This document shows positions 50,001-62,000 of a DNA stretch of 64,000 nt, in pieces. Made by a program: the position numbers and the translations under genes. Each line of letters opens with the position of its first letter. The stretch's first letter is position 1. This DNA is from Ectocarpus siliculosus (taxonomy: Eukaryota > Sar > Phaeophyceae > Ectocarpales > Ectocarpaceae), in the NCBI GenBank assembly GCA_000310025.1, contig FN649756.1, forward strand, positions 215,122 to 279,121, given 5' to 3'. The notes beneath the pieces were generated by a model. The model saw only the letters and a list, made by a program, of their open reading frames with translations. It had not been told where the DNA came from and searched no databases.

Positions 50001-53000
50001 TTGCACAGCGCGGCATGGCCTGATAGACGCGCGAGTGAACCGCGAGCAGTGACAAAGGCAACATCCAAAATACTTCGTTCGGAACAGGCAAATCCCCGCG
50101 TGCGCCGTGATTCCAGCAACCTATCAGTATGCACAACAAACGACAACAACGATGCAGCAGCAGGTCTACGTGACGCACAGCTCGCCAGGGGCGCTAGGGA
50201 CGAACGCCTGCACACAAGACATGCCTGTCTCAACCTTTCCTGCATCACCTGGTAGCGAGAAGCGATTGCAGCATGTGAAAAAGCCCGGGCAGCAGCATCG
50301 GAGATCGGCACGCGACCCTCCTCCCGCACACGCACGCCTCCGTGTTCCACCTACGCGCCCACTCCCTCCTCGAAATCGCCTCCGATGGCGGCAGAAGGGC
50401 CGGAAACAACAACCGCCTCCGCTCCAGCTTCGCCCAAGACTCCTTCCTCAAGCCGAGCGCTCGCCATCTCTCCGATGACTTCCTCCGCGCAACCGCCCCA
50501 GGCTCCGTCTCCGCGCTGGGCTTGCGGGAGGACGCATCTGCCGCTGCACCATTGGCTTCCGCGGCAGCAAGCACCTCTGCCGCCAGCGATGACGAAGCCC
50601 CCCCCAAGGCCTGATTGGACGGCGCCCCCGCCCCGGCGGCGGCCGGTGTTCGGGGAGAGCTCGAAGAGGAGGAGGAGGAGCCGCCACCGGCGGCAGCAGC
50701 AGCAGCAGCAGCAGTCGAGACCGAGATAACGTGCTTGCGCTCCACCTTGTCGCTCGGTCGTCGCCGCCCGTCGTCGTACGTACCAAAGCTTGCCGCCACC
50801 GCCCCCGGGGGTACTGCCACCGATGGCCGTGCTACTGCTGCTGCCGTCGTTGCCGTTGATGGCAGTGATCCTATTGGCCGTGCCACGGGAAGGTGACGCT
50901 CGCTGCTGTCTTCTTCGAACCCGCCGCGGTTCTCTGGAGCACCTCCCCGGAGGGCCGCCGAGGGAGAGCTATCTACGAAGACGCTGCTGCTGCTGCTGCT
51001 GCCGCCGCCGCCGCCGCCGCTGCCGGTAGTCATGTTGTCTACCACCCCTGCTCGGGTAGACGCGCCCAACGCCTTGTCGTCCGGAGGCAGCTCGGCGCAG
51101 AAGTACCCGTCGATAAGCGCCTGCACCAGGGTATCCGGCTGCACAGAGCCCAATCCCCTGGCGTGAACACAGTAACATCGGAGAGACAATCGCGTAGTTA
51201 ATCGCCATGCTACGACAAAAAACAAGTTATCCCTGTAAAAAAAAGTATCACTATCACGCCTGAGGCCGTGGCGGCTTGTTGCACAGAAACGGCTGAGGGG
51301 GCTTTGCGGCAGCATGCAGGGGTGCACTCCAGCCACAGCAGTAGCAGCATCCGCAGCGGTGCCCTACAAAAGCACGGCCGCCACGGCGTGGCACCTGCCT
51401 GCCTGTGCTGTCCGCGATGTCTACTTAAAGAACACCTGCACATACTCAGCACAGCCAGGACCCCTCCATGGGTCGGGGTGCCTCCATATGGTCGGTGGCC
51501 GGTTACAGGGCGGAGGAAATCTCTCGGCACAGGATACCCCAACTTGTTTAATACTTACGAACTACTATGTGCCCGCGATGGGGGCGGGTGAATCGACCTG
51601 GCACACACCCGCCCTGGACCTCGGCTGAAAGCTATAGTACAAAGATTTCGCTTACCCGAGAACCGATGCGCACACGGCCAGCCGCAGAAACCACCCCCCC
51701 CCCATCCCTGGCCTCGGCGCTGCCGAAAACGCCTCCCACGATGTGATGCAGGAAAAAGCTCGGCCGCAGCACCACCCAGCCCTTCCCGCGCTCCACCTCC
51801 CCGCCCCCGGCTATGCCCCTGAGCAATATCCGACCCTCCCGTGCTAACGAGCGGGCGAGGTTGGCGCACACCGCTTCCGATGCCCGCGAGCACAGCTGGG
51901 AGAGGGGGGGGGGGGGGGAGGCACATGCAGGTGGCGAGTGGAGCCGCGGCGACGGAGCGATCAGTAGGTTTAGTTTCGTTGGAGTCGGCGACAGCATGAG
52001 CACGAGAGTCGTCATCTCAGCGGTTAGAGTTCTGGAGGAGGGTAGGGTGGACGCAAGCGAGGGGCGCGTGCGCTGACGCCGACCACTACCCACAGGGAGG
52101 TAGCACGAGCAGTAGGGGGTCTTCGGGCGTAGGCGGGAAAGAGGGTCGGTTGGTTTGGGTCGTAGCAGAGAGTAGAGTGAACGATAGACGATAGCTGCAG
52201 AACGACCGTGCCCGTGTCGTAGAGACAAGAAGGTGTTAACCCAAACCGGACTGCAACCACCAACAAGACACACAAGCTTTTGAGACCATGACACGCAATC
52301 GAGTCTGATGATCGTCACCTGTCGCTGTACGGCGGTGGCGAACTTGGGCCATCGTACCAAAGTGGACCCTTCTCCTGACCATCTTTCGACTCTCCGGGCG
52401 AGGCTTGGGTATAGAGGCAGCGCAGCCCAGCCCTCGCCCTCCTGCCCGAACAGCTTGTCCGCGTGGGCAATAGCCTGAATCAAACAACAACGCGCAACGT
52501 GTTCTGCTACAGCTGTTGTTGTTGTTGCTGCTGGTGCTGGTGCTGGTGCTGCTGTCGTGTTGGATGTTGGACACACATGCGCTGCTTTCTTCTGTTGCTT
52601 CTGATCTCGACACAAACTTCTACTAACGTCATGCAGTCATACAGTACTGGCCTGCCAACATCAACAACAACAACGAACTGACCGGTAACACGTACCCCGC
52701 AGACCCAAAGTCGCATCAATCAACACTTGAACGCAACACGTCAACAACTCCTGTGAAGGAAGGAATCTCCCGACAAGCAGCAGACGGCACACGCATGCCC
52801 CAAGAACCTCGGCCGTGCTGGTACTCAGGCTAAAGTACCATCGCTATCTGCGCCAAATAAATAAAATAGCACAAGTCAACAACACACACGCCATGAGTAC
52901 AGGATTCCACAACAAACAAGGTAGATAACTGCTGCACCTACCTCTCTAAGGCGGGCGACATTGGCGTTGCCCGCTTTCCTGCAGTCCATCGCAAGGCATC

Positions 53001-56000
53001 CCGCAAAGGTAGGGAGAGAAGCGTCCAGCCCGGATCTCAGTTCCTCAAGGGTCAGGTCCTATCAATAACGTCAAAACAGCAGTATTGGCAGAAAAAAAAA
53101 GTTCATCAAGGGTACTGTTGTAGGCATGGTAAGAAAAAGATTCACACAGAAGCATGGTTAGAAAAAAAGCACAGAGCGTACTGCAAGCTTTGTCTACGTA
53201 GGAGCAAGGCATTGATGTGTGTTGCTGCAGTCCAATAAAGTGTGTTTTGTTGTCCAGAGCGGAGAAATTGCGATGAAAAATCCACCACCAGGCAGCCATA
53301 CGTAGTACGAGATGATGGTCTAGTTCTACTTACCGCATGCACGCCAAAGAGCGGCCCTGACTACTATGTCTTTACTCAGGACAACTTCACCTACCGGAGC
53401 AACCTTCGATTTTGTTGTGGAAAGTCAACTCATTCAACTAAACAAGTAGCTTGGGGAACCGTGGGGTAGTTCATGACGTACAGTTAGAAGAGAGATACAT
53501 ATACAAACATCCCTCTGTACACAGAGCAAAACAAAGGCGTTTCTCGAAACTTAAGCTCTGCCATGGACCTGTACGACTTCGAAATGCAAGTGAAGGTTTC
53601 CGATGAAAGGAGGGGTGATTAAACCGGTGTGCCGGGCTGTGCTGTGCTATGGTGTGGTGTGGTATGGTGTGGTGTAGTGCGGCTGACGCGGTCGCACCTC
53701 ACGGGTTCGGTCCCAGAGTTTCTGGAGGTAGTCCTGCCCCACCGATCCAAGCTCGTCCGCTCTGGACCCCACGAGCACGATGACCGACCCGCTTGAAGGC
53801 CCGACGGTCTGGACTAGCCTCAGCCTGTGTTGGCGTTGGCCGCCACAAAAAAAAACATTCATACAGTACAGTACAGTATTGATCGTGCGTCATGTGCAAC
53901 GGAACCACCAGAGAGGTTCGATTCTGGCAAGTGACACAGGATGAACCAACTGCATGCATCGGTTGAGGAACAAGTGCATGCATTGGTTGAGGAACCAACT
54001 GGAATAACAAAACCAAACATCGGAACAACAAAAAAAAGACACACAGCGGCGCCAAAAATGGTATGGCATGGGGCACGCGTGCTGGAGGGAGCGCAACAGC
54101 ACCATTATAACCATACAGAAAGCCAAAAAAAACAAGTCTCTCACCAGTGCTTGATCTGCCGCTTGGACTCCGCCTTGTCCACCGTCAGGCTCACCACCAC
54201 CACGTACACCGACGAGGGGCACGCCAGCCCGCCGTCTACCGCACCCACCCCCCTGAACCGCCGCAGGCCTCCGTGATCCCGCACCAGGATAGGGGCCGAG
54301 CCGGCGCCGAGGGCCAGGGTGTCGCTCGTGACCCCCAGAGTCCTCTGGAAGGGGTCCTCCGCTCCTCTGTCCGGGGCGTTCTCTAGGCTGGTCTGCGTGC
54401 TCGAGCAGAAACGTGTGGAGCATAGTCATGGGCATGTCGTCATGAGATCTAGCTTCATGTAGTGTGAAAAGTGTGACAGTGTGATAGTGTGATAGTGTGA
54501 ATAGCACACGGCTCGGGGGTGTGGTCGCCCGAGCTTGATCCCAAGCCCACTACCATAACGTTTGAAGCTAAAAGGGCCATTCGGATGCAAGCGCCAACAC
54601 CACAATAGTCAATACCTCTACATTTCACAACAGAAATGTGGTGTTTTTTATCAGAAAAAGAGCAGGTTTGGGGCAAGAAGGAGCAAGCGCACACGTTGAA
54701 CATTTGTTTGTGACGGGTGTCATGTCGTAATAAGATCAAGCGTCATTGAGTGTGAGCCGCGTTGGGTACAAGGTAGTGCGGAGGAGGATCCTCTTTCTGT
54801 GGCTGTCGAGGGATAGGGCTAGAATGGTGCTTCTGGTGCATGGACAACAACGATACAACTTGTAGCAACAACAGCAACCACAACCACAACAACAACAACA
54901 AAAACACGTTATCCTTGGAGATAGGCGTAGCCTTATCGCCATAGTAGCCAAGAACCCGCGATCCACAAACTGACGGAACGCACATTGAAAAAACTGGAGA
55001 AGTACCCCCTCCCCAAGGTCTCCTTGAGCGTGCTCTTGCCCGCACCGGCCTCTCCCAGCAGGTGCACTGTGGTGCGTCGGCACTCCACACTCCCAGACAG
55101 TATTCCGCGGGCCCCCTTCTGTGCCGCCGCGAGCTGACCAATCAGCGGCAAACATTGACACGAGAATCGACACCAGTAAAGGGGGGGGGGGGGGCACCGT
55201 GGAATAGTGTTAGGGGGGGTTGGGGTTGAGGGCCTGAGTGAGGTGAGCGTGTTGGGTCGACGGGTCGGAAGGAACAGCAACACACACCGGGAAGGTGGAA
55301 AACATGAAGACATGCGAGCACGGGCATGGCATGCAAGGACAGCAGCCTCACGACGTGTTGAAAATCGTTTGTTAGTCGTGCGATGAAGAGGAACACAAAG
55401 GGAGGGTCAAGAACAACGACAAAAATGTAGGGCAAACCTTGGCACCGGTACGGCGGTAGTACGCTTAAAGTGTTGTTGTTGTTGTTGTCTTCACATTAAA
55501 AAACCGTTCCGGTCTCCACTCAGTACTTTCTAAAGTCCGTCGGTACTGGTCCAACTGACGCGCAATCCTTCCGTGGTCACAAGCCAACTAAGCCAACAAA
55601 AGTGTGTGGACAAAACACGACCCCCATAACACGTTTACGGGAGTGTGGGAGAGAGGACAGTCCCAAGGAAACGGTTTTCGTTTATCGCACAAGACCCTCC
55701 GCGCGTCCAGCCCCAGTGCATCACCGCAGTAGGCGGTGCACGATGTCGCACTGCCACAAATGCCAAACATTTGTCAACCCTCTTTTTCGATAAAAGTCCA
55801 GGTGACACCCTCAATCGTGGCAGGCAGGAGCACCGTACGGATTCGAGAGATGGCACCGGGTGCGATAAATATTTCTTGTTGCCTTTTTTGGCACCCCGGT
55901 GCCATCTCCCCAACCGGCGAGATCTCTCCAACCCCGGTGCGTAAATGCAATGAAACCATCCCGCCTGCTTTTGTCGCGCAACCCGGTGGTGCCATCTCTC

Positions 56001-59000
56001 GGAACCGGTGCAATCCCTGTCGTCCTTACGGTAAAACCCGATGCTGACGGTCGCTGCCATGATCCGGAAACCATCCGGTCCACAACAACACTTCACCTTG
56101 GTTTCGATCTCTTCCCCGAACGCGTTTCCGTCGCAGGCGTCCACCTCCAACCCCGGCTTCTCGCCCACCACGTGAAGCAGCAGTGCCCCGGACCGCTCCC
56201 CTAGTCCGCACCTTTTGGTTGCCCAACCACGCGAGACACAACGTCACCGGGTTGTATGTACCAGTCGGGAGAGAGAGGTGATGCAAGAGAGCACACAAGG
56301 GTATAAGCACAGAAACACAAGAGGAGGGAGAGACGGCCGTATAGTATGGCCGGCTTGGACGGTAACCTCCCAGGGAGGCAAAGGCGGGGTTGAGTAGACC
56401 CGTCGAAGGCTATCCCAGCTGTGAATTGGCGCACCACTCGCGCATTCGTGAAAAATAAAGTGGTACATAGAGGGCGCTGGTTACGTCACCAAAAAGATCA
56501 GCTAGCTGCAGTCACGACCTGCGCAATCTGTACAATCTGCATCATGATAAATACCCAGCAACACGTACACCTCTGATCATGCCGACCGCTTGTTCATGAA
56601 GGGAAAACACACAGGAGTAGCATGCAAGCTGTTACGCAAGCTGTTACAATGCACTGCTGAGGAAGACGCAACCTTCAAGCTTTACTAGTTTATACCAAGC
56701 ATAAACTAAACAAATACTAATACTCTGCTGGAGCTGGCTGGGTGCATCTCCACGGCGTGCGGCTTGGGGGGGGGGGGGGGGGGGGACCCCTTTTTGGGTT
56801 GCCCTAATCATTTGACCATTGACCCCCCCCCCCTTTTCAAAAAGAGGGGGGGGGGGGGGGGGGGGGTTTTTTAAACCCCGCCCCCCCCGGGAAAAAAAAA
56901 CCCCCTTTTTTTTAAAAGGGCAACAAAGGGGGGGGAAAAAAAAAAGGGTCCCCCCCCCTCCCCCAAAAAAAAAAAGAAAACCTCTCCTTTCTAACCCCAA
57001 AAAAGGGGGGCACCCCCCCCCAAAACCCAAAAAAAGAAAAAAACCCCCCCCCCCCCCCCAAAAAAGAGAAAACCCCCTTTTTTTTCTCCAAAAGGGGGAA
57101 AAAAAACCCCCCCAAACCCCCCCCCGCCCCCANNNNNNNNNNNNNNNNNNNNNNNNNNNNNNNNNNNNNNNNNNNNNNNNNNNNNNNNNNNNNNNNNNNN
57201 NNNNNNNNNNNNNNNNNNNNNNNNNNNNNNNNAGTACCAGGCACGCGCGGGAAAAAACAATCCCACTTTCGGGATAAGGGCAAGCAAGGCAGGCGAAGAG
57301 AAAACGGTACACGCTGCTGCCGACAGTCAAGAAAGGGTACACGCTCCTGTCGACACCCAAAAACGGGTGCAATCCGCCGCCGAAACCCAAAAAAGGTTAC
57401 AAGCTCCTGCCGACTCCTCAATACAGGTACAACCCTGCTTTTCGTCTCAACAATGGGCTACAATACGCCGCCAGAACCCCCCTCGAGCCCATATGACACG
57501 GCCATATGGCAAAGCTATATGTATATCAAGCCGATGTACCTGTTCAATGATACGGTCTGCACGCTCCCGTTTCTCAGCAGCGCGCGGGATAGGTAGCCTA
57601 GCCCTTCCTCGTCGATGGGGTTGCCGTCCAAACACACGCGACGCAACCAGTCGTGCAAGCAGATGACTCCCGCCAGCAGGCAGACGTCCGCCGTGGAAGG
57701 TAGCTGTGCACCATGGAATGTACCATGGTAAGCAAGACAATAAAAAGAAGTGGGCATCGTTCGTGGAAGGAAAAACCCAGACACAAGACTTCGTTAGTCC
57801 AATCTCATGGTCTGTGTGTGTTCACGGCATGAAGCTCTAGAAGGTGGCGGAGAAAAAAATGTGAGCGTTAGCCTTACGTATTTCGAGGAAGAACAAACGT
57901 CGCCTACAGAACGAAGTCTTACTTTAGGGATAGGGTGCTTCCCTAAGCCAAAGTGTGCAACACGACGACGAGCGTTGGTCGAAGCATGACGCACATGCAC
58001 TAGGTGCTTCCTAAGTACAGGACGAGGGTGTATAGTGTGCGTATTCTCGGAGGCCGAGAAGACTATTATATAGGCTACAGTACAAACAATACACGTATGT
58101 ACCCACGCTGCACCACACAGTATAGCTCTTTCCGTGCACTTAGGGTTGCAGCAGCAGCGTCTTCGGAGTCTTCAAGGCCGCCAGCAGTCCACCTAAGCGA
58201 CACCGACAACAAAACAAGCAGCGTACGCCAGGAGTCGCGCATGCCCCCACGATCAACACTCCCCTCACTAACACACTCTCCGCGCCGTCAGCCAGACGCC
58301 ACAGACACCTGTTACCTTGCCTCACCTGGCACCGCACCGTGCCCTTGGGCCTGAAGAGCGTGAGATCCTTCTGGCCCTTCGAGACGGTCCACAGGTCCAC
58401 CGATAACGCCTGGAGTCGCGACTCCTGCCCCGACAGCAGAGCCAAACCTAAAAAAAACAGAAAAGCACGACGTGTGCAATGTAGCACACAGCGGCAGAGC
58501 CAAACCTAAAAGATCAAAAGCACGACGTGTGCAATATAGCTCACAGCGACAGACTCGACCTCAACTCCTAAAGGTGCAATTCCCGTGGTTTGCATAATAT
58601 ACCACACCCATGACCGATTCGAAAACTTCGATTACTGCACGACAACCAGGATGCCAACATCACGCACACGATGATGCTTCTTCGACTTCGAAAAGTTCTC
58701 GACGAGCCGGTTCCAATGATGTACGAGTATCATTTTTGGCGTCGTCCCTAAGCTTTGAAAACCAGTCCAGGGGTGCGTGCGTGTGGCATCTTGTAAACAC
58801 CTACGGTATTGCCGTAGTTTGCCGCGGAGACCGCCTCTTTCTTGCGGACGCTCGTTTAGTCTTCTCTATCGTCCTACTGCTGTCTGGCAATGGTTGGTAT
58901 CCTCAGCCAGTACACCCAAAATGGGAGAACCAAGACGAGTTGACACACTACCGTCACCGTCCCTATAATATGCCCGTGCAGACAGCAAACACCAGTGTTA

Positions 59001-62000
59001 TGCATTTTGCAACAGAGCAAGAAGCCAGATACACACGTGTCAGCATCCCAACGGACGCAAAAGTACACTTCGGCAAGTGACACAAGCACTATATACCGTG
59101 CGGAAACACTCGCTGCCGGTGCACCCTCTGTTCGTATCACGCATTCCATTCTTGAACCAACGTTTACGTTTCGATCCCCCGTATCAGAGCAAGGTGGAGC
59201 AGGAAACACTCGAGGCTTCTGCGACCGCGTCCACCGTTGATGAAGCCGAGGTTTCAGCGAACACGTTCACCGGTAGGTGTGGTTGCGCAAGCCTCGACTT
59301 CCATCAACGGTGGACGCGGTCGCAGAAACGTCGACGGTGGGCGGTGGTCGCCGAAGCCTCGACGTGCATACCCTTCATCTTTGTCTCTTACTCAAGCAAC
59401 ATAAAACGCTGAAACTCAAGCAACAAAAAACGCAAGCGAGAAATACAAGTCCAGCAGTATGCAGGACGATAAAACAAAAGCAGTCGGCGTGTGCGAGGTC
59501 GAGAACAAACACCGCGTCGGCCAGAGTGCAATCTCCTAATCTCCTGGACCAGACCAGAACAACTTCACAACCGAAAAGCAAGCGTTGGCTGGTCTAAGAA
59601 AACCCGGCCACGCCTCCATTACCCTTACCTAGCGCCGTCTTCCCCACGCCGCTCCCCGCCCCCGCCCCAACCACGCTCCCAGGATCGTTCAAGTTCCTGG
59701 CCATCCCCAACCACTCCAGACCCTTAGCGGCCCCCACCCCTTCCGCTAGGCTCACGAGGCCCTCATCGCCGAGGTTGCACATGGTCACGTCAAGACGGCG
59801 GAGGTTGGCGGAACGGACGAAGTCCAGGAGGAAGAGCGCGATGGCCTTGCCGCCCTTCTCGCCAACGGCCGGGTTGTTGGATAGGTCTAGCTCGACGATG
59901 GAGGATGGGAGGGCGGCAGCCAGGATAGTCATGCCCTGGGCCGGGATGTCGGGGGGAGGGGGGAAAGTTGTCGTTGAGAGTTGATGTTGTCCTTGTCTTC
60001 GCATGAAAAATCGTTCCGCTCTCTGCTCAGAACCTTGTAATATCGTACCTGTCCAAAACGACTTATACAAATCAAATGGAAAAAAAAAAAGTACAACAGC
60101 AGACAATACCATATGGGTATAACGCAGGTTTAACAGGCGAAAAGTAGCATACGCTCTAGACAGAAAACATGACCACGCGCTTGGTACGTGGAATGTCTGC
60201 ATTCGATGACCTCGACTCCTCCCTTGCTACCTAAAAACACAAGGTGCCCTACACACTAAATCTAGCTCCATGATGTACAAAGGATACACTGCGTATGACG
60301 AGACAATACACATGTTTCTCACGACTGCCAACTTGACAACATCCACCCCCCCCCCGTATAACCAATCATACACAAACCGCGTCACCCCGAAGATGCTGCT
60401 CTTGGGGCTACGCGGAATCAGAAACTGGCTGCCGCACATCGGAACCCTTGCTACTACTACTTGCCCCAACATCCCTTTGGCAGTGTGCAGCAACCACACT
60501 GCTGTACCTAGATACCTTATCTCCGATGCCGTTTCCCTGCAGGATGAGGTTGGTCAAGACCCGGTTCTCCTCGAGGCCGGTCGCGATCACCTCTATGGCG
60601 CTGTCGTCGATGAAGTTGTGTCCAATGTCCAGCACCACCAGGCGGGGCGGGCCCGCCTGGTTTTGAGAGATGTGCGGCGAAACGAGAGTTGAACACACCA
60701 GCAAAAAATAGCCCAGTCTACGTGGCACCTCTCGCAAACAAAGGTTGTCTACAACAGAAAAGGCGCCAGCTGCCAATTACGCAACTACACTACCTTTAAT
60801 TGGACAAAGCCTCGAAACTAAACTCGTGTCTGCGTCTCGTGAGAATGCCCCTTCCAATGCGACCACAATGCTACTACTGCCCCCCCCCCCCTTTCTCTAT
60901 GCCCTACCATTCCCCTCCCTTCCCTTACATTGCTGTCCCAGTATACCTTGAGAGTTAACGCTAGCGAGCGCAGCCCTGCCAGGCTCCTGCGACCCCGCCC
61001 GCCGGAGGTTACGCCGCACAGTCCCGCTCGAGACAGGCGAAGCCGCGCAAGACGAGGGTTTCTAGCAGCGAGGCGGCACACGATCGGGTAGTCCAGTGTC
61101 GCCGACAGGGCTTGGCCGCTAAGGTCGATCGTCTGATATTTTTTCGGGAAAGTTTCATGCGGTGATGCGATTGAGTCGCAGTGAAAACAAAGACAGCGAC
61201 TGAGCTGGAGGTACGACGACAAGCCGAGCGAGCGGCATAGGTTGTGGTGGCGTGAGCCGAAAAACGCGCGTGATAGATCAAAGCGGTCTGCGGAGAGAGT
61301 AGGTGCTTCCATGTGTTCGCCCAAAAAGACACTAAGTATACTGCTGTAGGAGGTGAGAGACAACGGCGGCACGGGTGCTCTTGTACCCAGAAATGTCTGT
61401 GTGCCGCAGTGCTGAGTACTTACCCAACCAACACGGTGTCTCACATGTAGTAAGCGACGCAATATCTTGCACATGAGCAGCCAACCATGCTTGCTTGCGT
61501 GTGTACGCAAAGGATTGGCGAGGTTTACTGCTCGCCAAATCCGAACTATCCACGAGGATACTTGTATCAAGACTACCCAACGCGCAAACATGCAAAGCAT
61601 GTTCACTAGGTATCACGCGAGCCAATCATGCACCACGTCCACAAGGAGTATACCACACGCTGCAGGGCCAGCGAGCGCAACTATTATAGACTTGATGCCG
61701 AGAACAGTAGCAAAACCAAGCACCTCCAACCTAACTCACCTGCAGGCCCTTCGACGCAGCCGCAGACTCCTCCCCCTCCTGCACCCTCCCCAGCAGCACC
61801 TGCGGCGCAAGATCTATCTTGGCCATGGTCAGCCTCCTCAGCCACAAGTTCCCCACCAGCGCGTCCCCCAGCGCCTCTGCGCCGCTCTCCGTCACCCCGG
61901 TGTTTGCCAGCGACAGCCTCTCGAGCCTAGACCCCCCCTCCTCCGCCAGGGCTGCCGCGATTGCCTTGGCCCCGGCGTCCTCAATCTGGTTCCCGTCTAG

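Noticed and set aside
56819-57131. Open frames rich in Pro, Gly, Lys and Phe beside the third gap
   Set aside because: The sequence is a string of lengthened homopolymers typical of failing read ends, so any frame here is meaningless.
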